This document shows positions 32,149 through 41,248 of a DNA stretch of 64,000 nt, in pieces. Under the pieces are notes generated by a model, which was not told the DNA's origin, did no database searches, and saw nothing but the letters and a program-made list of their open reading frames with translations. The DNA lies in assembly GCA_004340125.1 (NCBI GenBank), contig SLUK01000002.1, forward strand, positions 1 to 64,000. The letters are read 5' to 3'. Position 1 is the stretch's first letter, and every line of letters begins with the position of its first letter. Source of the stretch: Harryflintia acetispora. GTDB taxonomy: Bacteria > Bacillota > Clostridia > Oscillospirales > Ruminococcaceae. The translations under genes were made by a program, and so were the position numbers.

Positions 32149-33594
32149 CTAAGATGGATTTTGCTCGGTCTGCGCCTGCTGCAGCAGGGGCTCGAGTTCC
32201 TTCCCGCAGAGGACCAGGACGTCCCCCTCGCGGATGGTGGTCGAACCCTTGGGGATGATCACCTCGCCCCCGCGCTTGATCATCACCACCAGGATTTCCT
32301 GCGGGATGTCCGCCTCCATCAGAGTCTGATCCTTCCAGCGGCTGTCGTGCTTCACCTCGTATTCCAGCAGCTGGGTGGAGCCCTCCTCCTCATAGTCGTT
32401 GAAGGTTTTGAGCACTGAGCTCTCGGCCTCCACCAATCCGAGGCGCTTTGCCACCCAGGGGATCAGGGTGCCCTGTACGCTGACCGAGAAGAGGGCGACG
32501 AAAAAGACCATATGGAAGATGTCGGTGCCGAGGCTCAGCCCCATCGAGGCCGCATAGATGGCGAACACGATCGAGGCCGCGCCGCGCAGCCCCACCCAGG
32601 AGACCAGGAGCTGCTGCCGCAGCGGGATTTTGAACCAGGAGAGGATCGAAAAGGTGGCGAGCGGCCGCGCGACGAAGATCATAAACAGGGAGAGCAACAC
32701 CCCGGGCAGGATGACCGAGGGCAGCTGAGAGGGGAAGGAGAGCAGCCCCAGGGTAAAGAAGAGGATGATCTGCATGATCCAGGAGACCCCGTCAAAGAAG
32801 TGCACCAGAGAGCGCTTATGCAAAATCTTGTTGTTCCCGGCGATCAGCCCGATGAGGTAGACGCAGAGATACCCGTTCCCGCCCAGCGTTTCGCACAGCG
32901 CATAGCCGAGCAGCACCACCCCCACCACGAAGATGGGATAGAGCCCGTCGATCTCGAAGTTGATCCGGCGCAGCACGAACACCGCCGCCAGCCCCAGAAG
33001 GCCCCCCAGCGCCAGGCCGAAGGCGAGCTGGCGCACCAGCATGAGGGTGATCCCGCCGCCGCTGCCCTCGCCGGTCAGGAAGGTGATCATGACCATGGTG
33101 AGCATATAGGAGAAGGGGTCGTTGCTCCCGCTTTCGATCTCGAGCAGGGAGGCAAGGCCCCCTTTAAGCCCCAGCTTGCGCGAGCGCAGGATGGCAAAGA
33201 CCGACGCCGCATCGGTCGAGGCGACGACCGAGCCGATGAGCAGGCTCTGCCAGATGTTCCCCCCGAAGAGGAAGTGGCAGAACCATCCGGTGAGCAGCGC
33301 CGTGAGCACCACCCCGAGGGTGGACATCGCGACCGCGGGGCCGATCACCGGGCGCGCGGCCCTCCAGTTGGTGCCGAAGCCCCCGTAGAACATGATGAAG
33401 ATCAGCCCGATCGAGCAAAGCTGGCGGGAGAGCTCGAAATCCGAAAACCAGATCCCCCCGATCCCGTCCGAGCCGAAGAGCATCCCCAGCACCAGGAAGA
33501 TCAGCAGGCTGGGCACGCCTAGGCGGTAGAAGAGCTTGCTGGATGCGACGCAGAGCAGGAGCACCACTGCGCCGCCGATTAAAATCTGTTGCAT
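32149..33594 (-). CDS. NhaP2-type K+(Na+)/H+ antiporter with RCK_C domain
   Basis: The 481-residue protein has about twelve membrane helices of the CPA1 antiporter fold. Key features are VVASTDAASVFAILRS with the ion-binding Asp pair region, and WVGLRGAASIVFAIYA. A cytosolic tail (residues about 385-481, LLEYEVKHDSRWKDQTL... IPKGSTTIREGDVLVLCG) is a TrkA_C/RCK_C ligand-binding domain. It probably exports K+ or Na+ in exchange for protons. AGGAGG precedes the ATG at 33594. It is monocistronic and upstream of the aro promoter. Confidence 0.92.
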   Translation of the reverse strand: MQQILIGGAVVLLLCVASSKLFYRLGVPSLLIFLVLGMLFGSDGIGGIWFSDFELSRQLCSIGLIFIMFYGGFGTNWRAARPVIGPAVAMSTLGVVLTALLTGWFCHFLFGGNIWQSLLIGSVVASTDAASVFAILRSRKLGLKGGLASLLEIESGSNDPFSYMLTMVMITFLTGEGSGGGITLMLVRQLAFGLALGGLLGLAAVFVLRRINFEIDGLYPIFVVGVVLLGYALCETLGGNGYLCVYLIGLIAGNNKILHKRSLVHFFDGVSWIMQIILFFTLGLLSFPSQLPSVILPGVLLSLFMIFVARPLATFSILSWFKIPLRQQLLVSWVGLRGAASIVFAIYAASMGLSLGTDIFHMVFFVALFSVSVQGTLIPWVAKRLGLVEAESSVLKTFNDYEEEGSTQLLEYEVKHDSRWKDQTLMEADIPQEILVVMIKRGGEVIIPKGSTTIREGDVLVLCGKELEPLLQQAQTEQNPS

Positions 33595-33783
33595 ATCGGC
33601 CTCCTTCTGATGTGTCGGTCTTGGGCGGAACAGGACATATATCATTATTTTACAGGAAAAAGCGCGCACAGACAATCAAAAAATGAGGAGCCGATTCAAA
33701 AAAACATAAAAATGTGGTATCCTTATGGGGAACAATGGATATTTAAGCCTTGACGCCAATCCCGGAGAAAGGAGGAGCGGTGG

Positions 33784-34662
33784 ATGAGGGAGCCGTTTGA
33801 CAGGCCTTTGCGGGTCGCACTGGTCCAGCGCCGCGCGGTGCGGGGGGATTCCTACGCAAACCTGCAGCTGGGGCTGGAGTGCTGCCGGGCGGCCGGGCAG
33901 AAGAAGGCCGACCTCGTGGTGTTCCCCGAAATCTGGTCCAGCGGCTATGAGGTCCCGTTCGGCCGCCCGCTCTTGGAGCATGGGGCGTATATGCGCTCCT
34001 TCCAGGAGGAGGCGCGGCGCCTCGGGCTCGGGATCGTGGCGACCTGCCTCTCGAAGGGGAAGAAGCTGCCGCAGGACACGGCGGTCGTCATCTCCCCCAC
34101 GGGGGAAATCCTCATGCGCTACGCCAAGGTGCATACCTGCGATTTTTCCGCCGAGCGCGCGCTCGAGCCGGGGGAGGGGTTTGCCGTCTGCGACTTCCCC
34201 TTCGAGGGGGGCCGGGTGCGCCTGGGGGTGATGACCGGATTCGACCGGGAGTACCCCGAGAGCGCAAGGGAGCTCATGCTTAAGGGGGCTGAGCTGATCG
34301 TGGTGCCCAACGCCGGGGCGATGGATCCGCTGCGGCTCGGGCAGCTGCGCACCCGCGCGTTTGAAAACATGGTCGGGGTGGCGATGGCCAATTATCCCGG
34401 CCTCGGCTGGGGATGTTCCTGCGCCTTCAGCCCGATAGTTTACAGCGAAACCGGGCATTATATAGACAATACCCTCGCCATGGCCGGGGAGCGTGCCGAG
34501 GGGCTGGTGCTGGCGGATTTCGACCTGGAGGCGATCCGCGCCTGGCGCGCGCGCAGGGTCTGGGGAGGGGCCTACCGCAAGACCTACGCCTACCCAAGCC
34601 TTTTGGAGGCGAGGCCCCCAAAGCCTCTCGTACGGCGGGACAACCGGACGCAATGCCCTTAA
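33784..34662 (+). CDS. Nitrilase-fold protein lacking the catalytic cysteine
   Basis: A 292-residue carbon-nitrogen hydrolase fold. Two of three catalytic residues are present, Glu49 (VVFPEIW) and Lys115 (YAKVHTCDF). At the third place, where the family has Cys in an ICYD or ICFD motif, the sequence is MTGFDREYPES, so Gly152 replaces the nucleophile. The rest of the fold and length look intact. It therefore is a pseudoenzyme, uses other chemistry, or has lost activity. GGAGGAG precedes the ATG. A ZIP transporter gene follows 19 bp later. Confidence 0.85.
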   Translation: MREPFDRPLRVALVQRRAVRGDSYANLQLGLECCRAAGQKKADLVVFPEIWSSGYEVPFGRPLLEHGAYMRSFQEEARRLGLGIVATCLSKGKKLPQDTAVVISPTGEILMRYAKVHTCDFSAERALEPGEGFAVCDFPFEGGRVRLGVMTGFDREYPESARELMLKGAELIVVPNAGAMDPLRLGQLRTRAFENMVGVAMANYPGLGWGCSCAFSPIVYSETGHYIDNTLAMAGERAEGLVLADFDLEAIRAWRARRVWGGAYRKTYAYPSLLEARPPKPLVRRDNRTQCP

Positions 34663-34681
34663 GACAGAAGGAGGAATTATC

Positions 34682-35479
34682 TTGACAACCTACAATCCGG
34701 TTTTGCTGGCGCTGCTGGGCACCGGCTTTACCTTCCTGGCGACCGCCGCGGGCGCGGGGATGGTCTTCTTTTTCCGCAAGCAGGCGGGGGAGGAGTTCCA
34801 GCGCAGCTTCCTGGGGTTTGCCGCCGGGGTGATGATCGCCGCCTCGGTCTGGTCGCTGCTGATCCCGGCCATCGAGATGGCCGAGGGCAGCCCTCTCCCC
34901 GGCTGGGTGCCGGCGGCGGGGGGCTTTGTGCTCGGCGGGCTCTTTTTGCTGCTGCTGGACCGGCTGCTTCCCCACCTGCATCCCGATTCCGATACCCCCG
35001 AGGGCTTGCCCTCCTCGCTGCGGCGCACCACCATGCTGGTCTTCGCCGTGACGCTGCACAACATCCCCGAGGGGATGGCGGTGGGGCTGGCCTTCGCGCT
35101 GGCCGCGCAGGGGAGCGGCGCCACCACCCTGGCGGGCGCCATGGCGCTGGCCATCGGCATGGGGCTGCAGAATTTCCCCGAGGGCGCGGCCATCTCCCTG
35201 CCGCTGCGCCGGGAGGGGCTTTCGGTGAGCCGTTCCTTCGTCTATGGGGCCCTTTCGGGGATCGTGGAGCCGATCGCCGGGGTGCTCACCGTGCTGGTGG
35301 CCGCCAAGGTTGCCGGGATCATGCCCTGGATTCTCTCCTTCGCGGCGGGGGCGATGATTTACGTGGTGGTCGAGGAGCTGATCCCCGAGGCGCACCTGGG
35401 TGAGCATTCGCACATCGGGACCGCCGGGGTGATGACGGGATTCCTGATTATGATGATCCTGGATGTTGCGCTCGGATAG
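34682..35479 (+). CDS. ZIP-family metal ion transporter
   Basis: A 265-residue membrane protein of the ZIP/ZupT family. Eight hydrophobic segments are visible. Metal-site motifs HNIPEGMAVG (helix 4) and QNFPEGAAI (helix 5) are present. It would import Zn2+, Fe2+ or Mn2+. The start is a TTG at 34682, with GGAGG about 7 bp upstream. It probably shares a transcript with the nitrilase-fold gene. Confidence 0.9.
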   Translation: MTTYNPVLLALLGTGFTFLATAAGAGMVFFFRKQAGEEFQRSFLGFAAGVMIAASVWSLLIPAIEMAEGSPLPGWVPAAGGFVLGGLFLLLLDRLLPHLHPDSDTPEGLPSSLRRTTMLVFAVTLHNIPEGMAVGLAFALAAQGSGATTLAGAMALAIGMGLQNFPEGAAISLPLRREGLSVSRSFVYGALSGIVEPIAGVLTVLVAAKVAGIMPWILSFAAGAMIYVVVEELIPEAHLGEHSHIGTAGVMTGFLIMMILDVALG

Positions 35480-35494
35480 GCTTTGGTGTATAAT
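35466..35494 (+). promoter_or_regulatory. Promoter of the aldolase gene
   Basis: TTGCGC (35466-35471), 17-bp spacer, TATAAT (35489-35494), overlapping the end of the ZIP gene. Confidence 0.65.
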
Positions 35495-35526
35495 GAAACC
35501 ATCTTAAAAGCGGGAGGATTTGTAAA

Positions 35527-36390
35527 ATGTTAGTAGCTGCTGCAGAAATGCTCAAAAAGGCAAAGGAAGGCAAATACGCGGTTGGCCAGTTCAATATCAA
35601 CAACCTCGAGTGGACCAAGGCGGTGCTGCAAACCGCCGAGGAGCTGAAGGCCCCGGTCATCTTGGGCGTCAGCGAGGGCGCGGGCAAATACATGTGCGGT
35701 TTCAAGACCGTCACCGAGATGGTCAAGGCGATGGACGAGAGCCTGGGGATCACCGTGCCGGTGGCGCTCCACCTCGACCACGGCACCTACGACGGGTGCA
35801 AGAAGTGCGTGGAGGCGGGCTTTACCTCCATCATGTTCGACGGTTCCCACTACCCGATTGAGGAAAACATCGAAAAGACCAAGGAGCTCGTCGCGCTCGC
35901 GCATGACAATGGCATGTCCATCGAGGCCGAGGTCGGCTCGATCGGCGGCGAAGAGGACGGCGTGGTCGGCATGGGCGAGGTCGCGGACCCCGCCGAGTGC
36001 AAGATGATCGCCGATCTGGGGATCGATTTCCTCGCCGCGGGGATCGGCAACATCCACGGCGTTTATCCTCCCAACTGGAAGGGCCTGGACTTCGACGCGC
36101 TGGCCAAGATCCAGCAGGCGGCCGACGGTATGCCGCTCGTGCTGCACGGCGGCACCGGGATCCCGGCGGACATGATCAAAAAGGCGATCTCGCTGGGCGT
36201 CAGCAAGATCAACGTCAACACCGAGTGCCAGCTCTCCTTCGCGGCCGCGACCCGCAAGTACATCGAAGAGGGCAAGGACAAGCAGGGCAAGGGCTTCGAC
36301 CCGCGCAAGCTGCTCGCTCCCGGCGTCGAGGCCATCAAGGCCACCGTCAAGGAGAAGATGGAGCTCTTCGGCTGCGTCGGCAAGGCGTAA
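35527..36390 (+). CDS. fba: Fructose-bisphosphate aldolase, class II
   Basis: A 287-residue zinc aldolase of glycolysis. It shows the ligand motif HLDHGTYDGCKKCVEAG, SVMFDGSHYP-like SIMFDGSHYP, and HGGTGIPADMIKKAIS near the C-terminus with the last zinc His. The length is that of class IIA/B short forms. GGGAGG precedes the ATG. Its own consensus promoter and terminator frame it. Confidence 0.96.
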   Translation: MLVAAAEMLKKAKEGKYAVGQFNINNLEWTKAVLQTAEELKAPVILGVSEGAGKYMCGFKTVTEMVKAMDESLGITVPVALHLDHGTYDGCKKCVEAGFTSIMFDGSHYPIEENIEKTKELVALAHDNGMSIEAEVGSIGGEEDGVVGMGEVADPAECKMIADLGIDFLAAGIGNIHGVYPPNWKGLDFDALAKIQQAADGMPLVLHGGTGIPADMIKKAISLGVSKINVNTECQLSFAAATRKYIEEGKDKQGKGFDPRKLLAPGVEAIKATVKEKMELFGCVGKA

Positions 36391-36403
36391 GAGAAACAGA
36401 ACA

Positions 36404-36435
36404 AAAACAGGCTCCCCAAGCGGGGAGCCTGTTTT
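36404..36435. terminator. Bidirectional terminator after fba
   Basis: A 14-bp stem (AAAACAGGCTCCCC arm) with a 4-nt loop and T-runs, between convergent genes. Confidence 0.9.
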
Positions 36436-36451
36436 TTGTTTACTTGCGGGT

Positions 36452-37111
36452 TCAGTTGGCGGGGTGGCATTTGGCGCAAGGAGTATATTCCAGGCTCTGC
36501 GCCTTGGAGACGTTGTAGGCGCAGAAGTTTTCCCCGGCGGCGTAGACAGGGCAGTCGAGGGTGTGGTATTCCTTCCCGCCGTCGACGATGATGGCGATAT
36601 AGGCGTCCAGGAACTCGGCCTTCTCCCGGTCGGTTTTCGCCGCAGCAGCGGGATGGCATTTTGCACAGGGGGTGTAATCCAGCTTTTGCGCCTTGGAGAC
36701 GTTGTAGGCGATGAAGTCTTCCCCTGCGGCGTAGACGGGGCAGTCGAGGGTGTGGTACTCCTTCCCGCCGTCGACGATGATGGCGATATAGGCGTCCAGG
36801 AACTCGGCCTTTTCCCGCTCTGTCTGCGCGGCAGGTGCGGAGGGAGCTGCGCCCGCAGCGGGCGCGGCTGGCGCTTGAGCGGCTTCTGGCACTTGGGCAG
36901 CCTCCGGGGCGGGGGAGACCGGCGTCTCATAGGGGCAGACCCCGTTTGTGTGCAGGTGGGCCGGATAGCCGTGATGGTAATGATAGGGCCCGAGCCCGCT
37001 GACATTCTTGTTGTCCTTGTGCCCGCCGGCGCTGTCGGTGCGTCCCGGGTGTGCAAAGGCGCTGGTGGTAATCAGACATAAAACGATCAGAACAGAGAAT
37101 AATCTTTTCAA
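36452..37111 (-). CDS. Secreted YHYH protein with two duplicated Cys/His modules
   Basis: A 219-residue exported protein. A signal peptide covers residues 1-20. It is followed by a histidine-rich HPGRTDSAGGHKDNK...GPYHYHHG...HLHTNGVCPY motif typical of clostridial YHYH proteins. An Ala/Pro linker leads to two nearly identical 60-residue repeats (EREKAEFLDAYIAIIVDGG ... CPVYAAG ... TPCAKCHP). The repeats resemble Ada-type zinc modules; CAKCH could also bind haem. The likely start is TTG 37111, after GAGGTG. Metal binding at the cell surface is the best guess. Confidence 0.75.
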   Translation of the reverse strand: MKRLFSVLIVLCLITTSAFAHPGRTDSAGGHKDNKNVSGLGPYHYHHGYPAHLHTNGVCPYETPVSPAPEAAQVPEAAQAPAAPAAGAAPSAPAAQTEREKAEFLDAYIAIIVDGGKEYHTLDCPVYAAGEDFIAYNVSKAQKLDYTPCAKCHPAAAAKTDREKAEFLDAYIAIIVDGGKEYHTLDCPVYAAGENFCAYNVSKAQSLEYTPCAKCHPAN

Positions 37112-37201
37112 AACAATCACCTCACCCTCAGTATAGTGCGAAGATAACCGGTTACATGTCGAATACGGTCGAACCGCGCGGCGGCCGTGTACAAGCCGTT
37201 G

Positions 37202-37230
37202 TTGCCAAACGGGCAAAAAAATGCTAAGAT
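37202..37230 (+). promoter_or_regulatory. Promoter of the lipoprotein gene
   Basis: TTGCCA (37202-37207), 17-bp spacer, TAAGAT (37225-37230). Confidence 0.55.
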
Positions 37231-37271
37231 AAATCATTCGATAAGGGCTTTGACCGAGGGAGGATTTTTGT

Positions 37272-37844
37272 ATGATAAAAGGCAGATGGATTGCGCTGAT
37301 TTGCGCCGCCTTGCTGGCGATGAGCGGCTGCGGCGCCAGGGAGAAAGGGGCGCAGAGCAGTGAGGAAGCGTTGCCGCAAAGCTCTCAGGCTTCGCAGCAG
37401 GAGTCCTCGCAGGCAAAAGAGGCTGATCCCTCGCCCGAGGGGGAGAGCGGCGAGCCGGTGGACGAGGCGGCGCTGAAGGCAGTGTTGGATTCCATCGCCC
37501 AATACGAGCCGGATACGGCGGGCAGCTCGCTGAAGATCGTCATCGTGGCGGCGAAGCTCCTCGACTTCTCGGAGAGCTACAACGCGGCGCAAAAGCAGGC
37601 GTTGGAAACCGGGGCGGAGAATTATCTCACCGCGCTCACAGGGGAAGCGCTCGGGCTGTTTTCAGACAACCTGCCCTATGTGGACCAGACCGTGCGCGAG
37701 ATTCTCGCGGGCGGGGAGGAGATCGAAGCGAGGCTCGAGGAGGCGGGGAACCCGCTGGAGAGTGAAAGCTACAGCCCGGACCTCTACGAGTCGGTCTACG
37801 CCGTGCTCAACGATGCGCTGGCCGCGCGGATCGCCAAGGGCTAA
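37272..37844 (+). CDS. Putative lipoprotein of unknown function
   Basis: A 190-residue protein with a lipoprotein signal: basic start, hydrophobic core IALICAALLA and lipobox MSGC (Cys18). A Ser/Gln/Glu-rich linker follows to about residue 60, then a helical domain of 120 residues (SLKIVIVAAKLLDFSESYN). GGGAGG precedes the ATG. No known family is recognised. It faces the iadA gene across a shared terminator. Confidence 0.8.
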   Translation: MIKGRWIALICAALLAMSGCGAREKGAQSSEEALPQSSQASQQESSQAKEADPSPEGESGEPVDEAALKAVLDSIAQYEPDTAGSSLKIVIVAAKLLDFSESYNAAQKQALETGAENYLTALTGEALGLFSDNLPYVDQTVREILAGGEEIEARLEEAGNPLESESYSPDLYESVYAVLNDALAARIAKG

Positions 37845-37855
37845 ACGTGAATACG

Positions 37856-37890
37856 AAAGCGCCCCGCATGGATTCCATGCGGGGCGCTTT
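37856..37890. terminator. Bidirectional terminator
   Basis: A 16-bp stem with ATT loop (AAAGCGCCCCGCATGG arm) between the lipoprotein and iadA genes. Confidence 0.9.
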
Positions 37891-37901
37891 TTGCTGCCGG
37901 C

Positions 37902-39023
37902 TCAGAGGGAGGCGTAGTAGCCGGTGGCGAGGATGTCGCCCTCCTTCATCATGACCTGCCCTTTGGCGAGCACTGTGTCGATGGATAGGTCGTCGTTCAA
38001 AAAGACGAGGTCGGCATCGCTGCCCGGAGCGATCGCGCCCTTGCGCGGATAGAGCTCCAGGGCTTTCGCCACAGTCTCGGTGATGGGCAGGATGGCCCGC
38101 TCGAGAGGCACCCCCTTGCCGATCAGAGCCCGGACGGTCTCATAGAGGGTGGTCATCCTGCCGACCCCCATGCCGACCATTTCTTTTTTCTCGTTCCAGA
38201 TGGGGGCGCTGCCGTTCGAGTCCGAGCTCAGGGTGACCTGCCCGAAGGGCGCGCACTCCATCAGCTGGAGCAGCGCCGTTTCCACCCCTTCTCCGCTGGT
38301 CAGGTCGGGATAGCCGCCCATCCTTGCGAGCTTGGCGGCTTGGTCGAGATGCCGGCACATGTGGGTGGGCCTAAAGTGCCGCACCGGGATGTCGGTGCGC
38401 TCGGCGATCTCAAAGACGGCGGCGATCCCTTCCTTGCCGCTGCCTACATGGATGTGCACCACCCCCGGCTTTTTGGCGGTCAGGGAGGCGATCCGCACCT
38501 CGCTGGCAAGGCGGGTGAGCTCCTGCACGGTGGGGTAGGAGCAGCGGTGGTCGGACAGGGCGATCTTCACCCCCAGCACCTCGGGGATGAGGCAGATGTC
38601 CTCCCCGACTTCGCCGGTCAGGGTGACGCTGGGGTACTCGTACGAGCCGGTCAGGCAGTAGGCGGTGATCCCCTCCAGGGTGAGCGCGCGGACTTTAGCC
38701 AGCAGCGCGTGCAGGCTGCGGGTGTGCCGGTCGGTGCCCAACAGCCCGCACAGGGTGGTCACCCCGGCCCCTATGCAGTCGCGTATATCCAGCTCGGGCA
38801 CCCGGCTGGCGAAGCCGTCCTCGCCGCCGCCCCCAATACAGTGGACATGCTGGTCGATGAAGCCGGGAAGCACCCGCTTTCCTCCGGCGTCCAGCACGGT
38901 GAGCTGCGGCAGGGAATAGTCGATCCCCTCCCGCAGCTCGATGATCCGCCCGGCGCAGATGAGGATATCCCGGAGCCCCAACGGGGCGGGGGAATAGACG
39001 TTTGCGTTTTTGATCAGCAGCAT
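37902..39023 (-). CDS. iadA: Isoaspartyl (beta-aspartyl) dipeptidase
   Basis: A 373-residue amidohydrolase that cleaves isoaspartyl dipeptides. Metal ligands are in FIDQHVHCIGGGGEDG, the carboxylated-lysine region, HIHVGSGK, and the final Asp in TLSSDSNGS. The motif TRTPE-like GVTTLCGLLGTD and DADLVFLNDD near the end match IadA. GGAGGG precedes the ATG at 39023. It is monocistronic. Substrates come from protein turnover. Confidence 0.92.
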   Translation of the reverse strand: MLLIKNANVYSPAPLGLRDILICAGRIIELREGIDYSLPQLTVLDAGGKRVLPGFIDQHVHCIGGGGEDGFASRVPELDIRDCIGAGVTTLCGLLGTDRHTRSLHALLAKVRALTLEGITAYCLTGSYEYPSVTLTGEVGEDICLIPEVLGVKIALSDHRCSYPTVQELTRLASEVRIASLTAKKPGVVHIHVGSGKEGIAAVFEIAERTDIPVRHFRPTHMCRHLDQAAKLARMGGYPDLTSGEGVETALLQLMECAPFGQVTLSSDSNGSAPIWNEKKEMVGMGVGRMTTLYETVRALIGKGVPLERAILPITETVAKALELYPRKGAIAPGSDADLVFLNDDLSIDTVLAKGQVMMKEGDILATGYYASL

Positions 39024-39212
39024 AGATTTCCCTCCTGTTTTCCTTTCTCTATCAAACAGGAAGAAACCGGTTTTGTCAAGAGGGGGCGGGCCCGGCAGCC
39101 GAATTTTTGACCAATGGATATTCAATGTCTTTATTAAAAAAGTGCGGGAAGCGCACCCTTTTTGCCCCTTTGGCATAGGATAAAACGACAAAATGAGAGA
39201 TGGAGGTATCCT

Positions 39213-39953
39213 ATGCCTACGGTATATCTGAGCCCCTCCCTGCAGGAGTTCAACCAATACGTCAACGGCGGCAACGAAGAGCAGATGATGAACCTGATCG
39301 TGGACGCGATGATCCCCTACCTGCGCGCGAGCGGGATCCAATATGTGCGCAACTCCACCGAGCAGTCCCTGCTCGAGGCGATCGCCCAGTCCAACGCAGG
39401 CAACTACGACCTGCACGTCGCCATCCATTCCAACGCCTCGCCCGAGAGCCTGAGCGGACAGCTGCAGGGCACCGACGTCTACTACCGCCCGGGCAACTGG
39501 TCGAGCAAGCGTTTCGCCGACATCCTGGTGCGCAACTTTAAGCAGATCTATCCCAATCCCCAGATGGTGCAGGCCCTGCCCACCTCCTCCCTGGCCGAGG
39601 TGCGCCGCACCACCGCGCCCGCCGTGCTCATCGAGGTGGCCTACCACGACAACTGGCAGGACGCCCAATGGATCAAAGACAACATCGACGCCATCGCGCG
39701 CACCATCGTGCGCTCGATGACCGAATATTTCGGCATCCCCTTCGTCGAGCCGCAGCCCGAGCGCGTCGGGATCGTGCAGACCGGCGGGCCCAACCTCAAC
39801 ATCCGCAATAGGCCCAACACCGGCGCCGCGGTCATCGGCCGCATTCCGGACGGCGCACAGATCACCGTCTATTCGGACATCGGCGAGTGGGACGTGGTCG
39901 GCTACGGCGGGGTGGTAGGCTTCGCTTATAACCGGTACATCAACCTGCAATAA
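39213..39953 (+). CDS. N-acetylmuramoyl-L-alanine amidase with SH3-like domain
   Basis: A 246-residue zinc amidase (Amidase_3) with a C-terminal SH3b domain. The catalytic part has an early TVYLSPSLQEFN start, HVAIHSNASPE with a zinc ligand, and VLIEVAYHDN with the catalytic Glu. The SH3 part is GGPNLNIRNRPNTGAAVIGR. No signal peptide is visible, so export may occur by holin, sporulation mother-cell action or lysis. I start at ATG 39213 behind GGAGG. Spore or cell-wall remodelling is likely. Confidence 0.88.
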   Translation: MPTVYLSPSLQEFNQYVNGGNEEQMMNLIVDAMIPYLRASGIQYVRNSTEQSLLEAIAQSNAGNYDLHVAIHSNASPESLSGQLQGTDVYYRPGNWSSKRFADILVRNFKQIYPNPQMVQALPTSSLAEVRRTTAPAVLIEVAYHDNWQDAQWIKDNIDAIARTIVRSMTEYFGIPFVEPQPERVGIVQTGGPNLNIRNRPNTGAAVIGRIPDGAQITVYSDIGEWDVVGYGGVVGFAYNRYINLQ

Positions 39954-39967
39954 TCCCTGGTATGCAG

Positions 39968-39997
39968 CAGGGCCCGCAGCGACAGCTGCGGGCCCTG
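39968..39997. terminator. Bidirectional terminator
   Basis: A 13-bp stem with GACA loop (CAGGGCCCGCAGC arm) between the amidase and galE genes. Confidence 0.8.
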
Positions 39998-40029
39998 TGC
40001 GGGTTCTATCGGGAAAAAGGGAAAACAGA

Positions 40030-41037
40030 TTATAAGCCGTTGGGGTTTTGGCGGATAAACTCCCACCCGTCCCGGCACATGTCGTCGAGGCCGCGCCCGG
40101 CCTCCCAGCCGAGCAGGCGCTTGGCCTTGTCGCAGTTTGCATAGGAGGTGGCGATGTCCCCGGCGCGGCGCGCCTTGATCTCATAGGGGATTTTCTGGCC
40201 GCTGGCGCGCTCGAAGGCGTGCACCACATCCAGCACGCTGCTGCCCTTGCCGGTGCCGAGGTTGATCGCCTCGACCCCCTTGTGGGCGGCCGCGTATTCC
40301 AGCGCTTTGATGTGCCCGAGCGCCAGGTCCACGACGTGGATGTAGTCCCGCACGCCGGTCCCGTCCGGGGTGTCGTAGTCGTCGCCGTAGACGCTGAGCG
40401 TTTGCAGCTTGCCCACCGCGACCTGGGAGATATAGGGAAAGAGGTTGTTGGGAATCCCGTTGGGATTTTCGCCCAGCAGCCCGCTTTCGTGCGCGCCGAT
40501 GGGGTTGAAGTAGCGCAGCAGGATGACGCTCCAGTCGGGATCCGCCGCCTGGACGTCGCGCAGCATTTGCTCGATGAAGAGCTTGGTGCTGCCGTAGGGA
40601 TTGGTGGTGGACAGGGGCATGTCCTCGGTGAAGGGGGCGGTGTTGTGCATGCCGTAGACGGTGGCGGAGGAGGAGAAGACCATCCGCTTGCAGCCGTGGC
40701 GGCGCATGACGTCGCAGAGGACCAGAGTGCCGGTCAGGTTGTTGTGGTAGTACTCAATCGGCTTTTCGACCGATTCGCCCACCGCCTTGAGCCCGGCGAA
40801 GTGGATCACCGAGTCGATCTCGTTTTCCGAAAAGATCCGTTCGACTGCCGACCCGTCCAGCAGGTCACTTTCATAGAAGCGGGGCTCGCGGCCGGCGAGC
40901 TGCGCGATCCGGCGCAGCGCCTCGGGCTTGGAGTTTGAGAAGTTGTCGGCCACGACCACCTCGTAACCCGCCTTAAGGAGCTCCACCACGGTGTGGCTGC
41001 CGATGTATCCGGCGCCGCCGGTGACCAAAACTGCCAT
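40030..41037 (-). CDS. galE: UDP-glucose 4-epimerase
   Basis: A 335-residue short-chain dehydrogenase/epimerase. It has the NAD-binding VTGGAGYIGSHTVVELL, the catalytic Ser in FSSSATVYG, YGSTKLFIEQML with Tyr-x3-Lys, and GTGVRDYIHVVDLALGH. It interconverts UDP-glucose and UDP-galactose for surface glycans or galactose use. AGGTAAT-type site precedes the ATG at 41037. No other gal genes adjoin it. Confidence 0.95.
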   Translation of the reverse strand: MAVLVTGGAGYIGSHTVVELLKAGYEVVVADNFSNSKPEALRRIAQLAGREPRFYESDLLDGSAVERIFSENEIDSVIHFAGLKAVGESVEKPIEYYHNNLTGTLVLCDVMRRHGCKRMVFSSSATVYGMHNTAPFTEDMPLSTTNPYGSTKLFIEQMLRDVQAADPDWSVILLRYFNPIGAHESGLLGENPNGIPNNLFPYISQVAVGKLQTLSVYGDDYDTPDGTGVRDYIHVVDLALGHIKALEYAAAHKGVEAINLGTGKGSSVLDVVHAFERASGQKIPYEIKARRAGDIATSYANCDKAKRLLGWEAGRGLDDMCRDGWEFIRQNPNGL

Positions 41038-41248
41038 ATCTATATTACCTCCCTTATCGGTTTTGCTTCCGGATTTCAGTATATCTCCCCGCTGCCGCCG
41101 CGTCAATTGTTTTTGGAGGTGCTGCAACTTTTGTCCATCTTTTCGCAACTTTTGCGGGAGGCCCATCCGCCGGGGGTGGGAATTTTTCTGCCGGGGTGGT
41201 ATAATAACCACAGATATATGATACCATCCGCGGAAAGGGAGAAACGGT

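Noticed and set aside
36452..37111. Cytochrome c from the CAKCH motifs
   Set aside because: CxxCH is present, but length, the preceding CPVY motif and lack of haem-maturation context favour a zinc-type module; left open as a minor alternative.
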